NCBI GenBank assembly: GCA_036493475.1
Contig: DASXPS010000056.1
Span: 21,956 to 85,955 of the forward strand
From: Sporichthyaceae bacterium
GTDB lineage: Bacteria > Actinomycetota > Actinomycetes > Sporichthyales > Sporichthyaceae
Direction: 5' to 3'
Length of the DNA stretch: 64,000 nt
Under the pieces are notes generated by a model, which had not been told where the DNA came from, made no database searches, and saw only the letters and a program-made list of their open reading frames with translations. The position numbers and the translations under genes are program-made. Of this stretch, positions 62,992-64,000 are shown one piece after another. Each line of letters begins with the position of its first letter. Positions within the stretch are counted from its first letter, which is position 1.

Positions 62992-63942
62992 TCAGGTGGC
63001 GGGCCGCGCGTATACGCCGAACGGCTCGAAGTCGTAGACCGTCCTGTTGATCTGCAAGTCGTCGACCGCGCCGGCGAAGGCGTGGTCCCGGCCCTTGCCG
63101 ACGCCGATCGTGTAGACGGTCCCGTTGAGGACTTTGCTCTTCGCGGTTTGGAACGTGCACGGTGTCGTTAGGTTGCACCCCGAGTCCGTACCGAACTGTT
63201 GGGTGAAGAACCACAAACCGTCCGTCGCGGTGAAGTGCGTGAACTTTCCGGCCTGGCTCGCAGCTCCGGTGGGCAGGAACCCCATTGTGGTGTACGTGTA
63301 GGTGGCGCTCGTCGGTCCGTCGGGATCGATCTCGATCTTGATCCCCGGAAGATTCCCTACCCCGCCGTTCGCGGGGGCCTGATTCTCACCGACTGTGTAG
63401 ACGTCGAAGGCGAGTTGGGTCAGATCGGCGACCCGATCTCCCACGAAGTCGACCCCGTTGCCGAAGTCGACCTGGTCCGTGACGGACGAGGTCTGGATGT
63501 GCAGACTGCCGATGCCGGACGGCGGCGTCACGTGGCCGAGAGCGGACTCATAGGGTCCGGAGCGCAGCGCCGCGTACCCAGCCCCGATGACGTTGCGGTC
63601 GAGCAGGCCCCAGCGCGCGCCGACAAAGGTGGCATCGTGCCCCGGCGGGCCCGGCTGCCCGGGCGGGCCCGGCTGCCCCGGCGAGCCCTGGTGCCCGTGA
63701 TCACCGCCGCCGCCCCCGCCGCCACCGCCGCCGTGCGAGCGCAGCCACCGCCGCGCGTCGAAGCTCAGGTCGCGCACGCCGATGCTGTGGTCGCGGATGT
63801 CCCGCCCGGTGATGGAACCGTCCTGGATGTCGTCACCGGTGATCAGCCCCTGTGCGAACGAGGTGCCACCCATACCCAGGGCCGCGACGGCAGCCCCAGA
63901 GACGGCGAATGCGGCCGCGACGGCGATCTGACGAGTCCTCAT
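62992..63942 (-). CDS. Secreted protein with a short collagen-like segment
   Basis: A 316-residue exported protein. The signal sequence is IAVAAAFAVSGAAVAALGMG, followed by GLITGDDIQDGSITGRDIRD, a Gly/Asp/Ile repeat module common in actinobacterial surface proteins. A run of glycines then leads into seven Gly-X-Y triplets, GHQ GSP GQP GPP GQP GPP GHD. The remaining 190 residues form a beta-rich domain with a Cys pair (SGCNLTTPC) and no family I can name. GGAGGGG precedes ATG 63942. Unlike the collagen-like protein at 32569-33828, Pro is common at Y positions, which suits prolyl hydroxylation. Confidence 0.82.
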   Translation of the reverse strand: MRTRQIAVAAAFAVSGAAVAALGMGGTSFAQGLITGDDIQDGSITGRDIRDHSIGVRDLSFDARRWLRSHGGGGGGGGGGDHGHQGSPGQPGPPGQPGPPGHDATFVGARWGLLDRNVIGAGYAALRSGPYESALGHVTPPSGIGSLHIQTSSVTDQVDFGNGVDFVGDRVADLTQLAFDVYTVGENQAPANGGVGNLPGIKIEIDPDGPTSATYTYTTMGFLPTGAASQAGKFTHFTATDGLWFFTQQFGTDSGCNLTTPCTFQTAKSKVLNGTVYTIGVGKGRDHAFAGAVDDLQINRTVYDFEPFGVYARPAT

Positions 63943-64000
63943 GGCAATCCCCTCCGCGAGGAGGGTAGAAACCAATCCGACCCGTACGTTGGCGTACGGG

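Overview
The window is GC-rich chromosomal DNA from an actinomycete. The gene content supports this: a complete GlgE (maltose-1-phosphate) alpha-glucan pathway, a NucS mismatch endonuclease, a MurA carrying Asp in place of the catalytic Cys, crotonyl-CoA carboxylase/reductase with a MeaA-type mutase, GTG starts, and many 4-base ATGA/GTGA gene overlaps. I see no rRNA, tRNA, CRISPR array, transposase or phage gene. Nearly all of the window is coding.

Layout. 1-11284 is a minus-strand housekeeping stretch: leuS (cut by the window edge), a metallophosphoesterase with a cupredoxin lipoprotein, an ECF sigma factor overlapping a Rieske-domain protein, then histidine phosphatase, rsfS, a LytR_C protein, nadD, a 49-residue membrane peptide, proA and etfBA. 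11464-12243 is an enoyl-CoA hydratase. 12308-30433 is the glycogen/trehalose region: glgX, glgP, glgE, treS, mak and glgB. A five-gene family-5 ABC importer operon lies between glgX and glgP. 30523-35265 is an accessory island: a convergent GT2-TPR glycosyltransferase, then a minus-strand set of a second glycosyltransferase, a secreted collagen-like protein with 91 Gly-X-Y triplets, and a 2-oxoglutarate/Fe(II) oxygenase-like protein. 35459-38569 is a lipoprotein, an FtsX-type permease, and an ABC ATPase fused to a cyclic-nucleotide-binding domain. 38648-43336 holds an Ala/Pro-rich secreted protein, a thioredoxin-TPR protein, a DUF3817 protein, an SPFH/NfeD pair and meaB. 43378-47141 holds thiolase, methylmalonyl-CoA epimerase, a DedA protein and ccr. 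47487-55077 holds a DivIVA-like coiled coil, small zinc proteins, a SIMPL protein, a DMT transporter, an aminotransferase/oxidoreductase pair and a double 3-hydroxyacyl-CoA dehydrogenase. 55163-63942 holds nucS, a SWIM/SNF2 helicase, meaA (ethylmalonyl-CoA mutase), a small membrane protein, murA, and a second collagen-like secreted protein.

How the genes work together. GlgX, GlgP, GlgE, TreS, Mak and GlgB interconvert trehalose, maltose-1-phosphate and branched alpha-glucan. Thiolase, the hydroxyacyl-CoA dehydrogenase, enoyl-CoA hydratase, Ccr, epimerase, MeaA, MeaB and EtfAB are scattered over 50 kb, but together cover acetyl-CoA condensation through the ethylmalonyl-CoA pathway. A shared 16-base operator-like sequence upstream of etfB (two tandem copies) and of ccr suggests that one regulator links them.

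The best candidate for an undescribed system is the collagen island at 30523-35265. It looks like a secreted Gly-X-Y protein encoded together with its own glycosylation and hydroxylation enzymes. A second candidate is the ECF sigma/Rieske pair with a shared 11-base promoter motif in front of the cupredoxin gene. All family names come from recognising motifs by eye. No database search was run.
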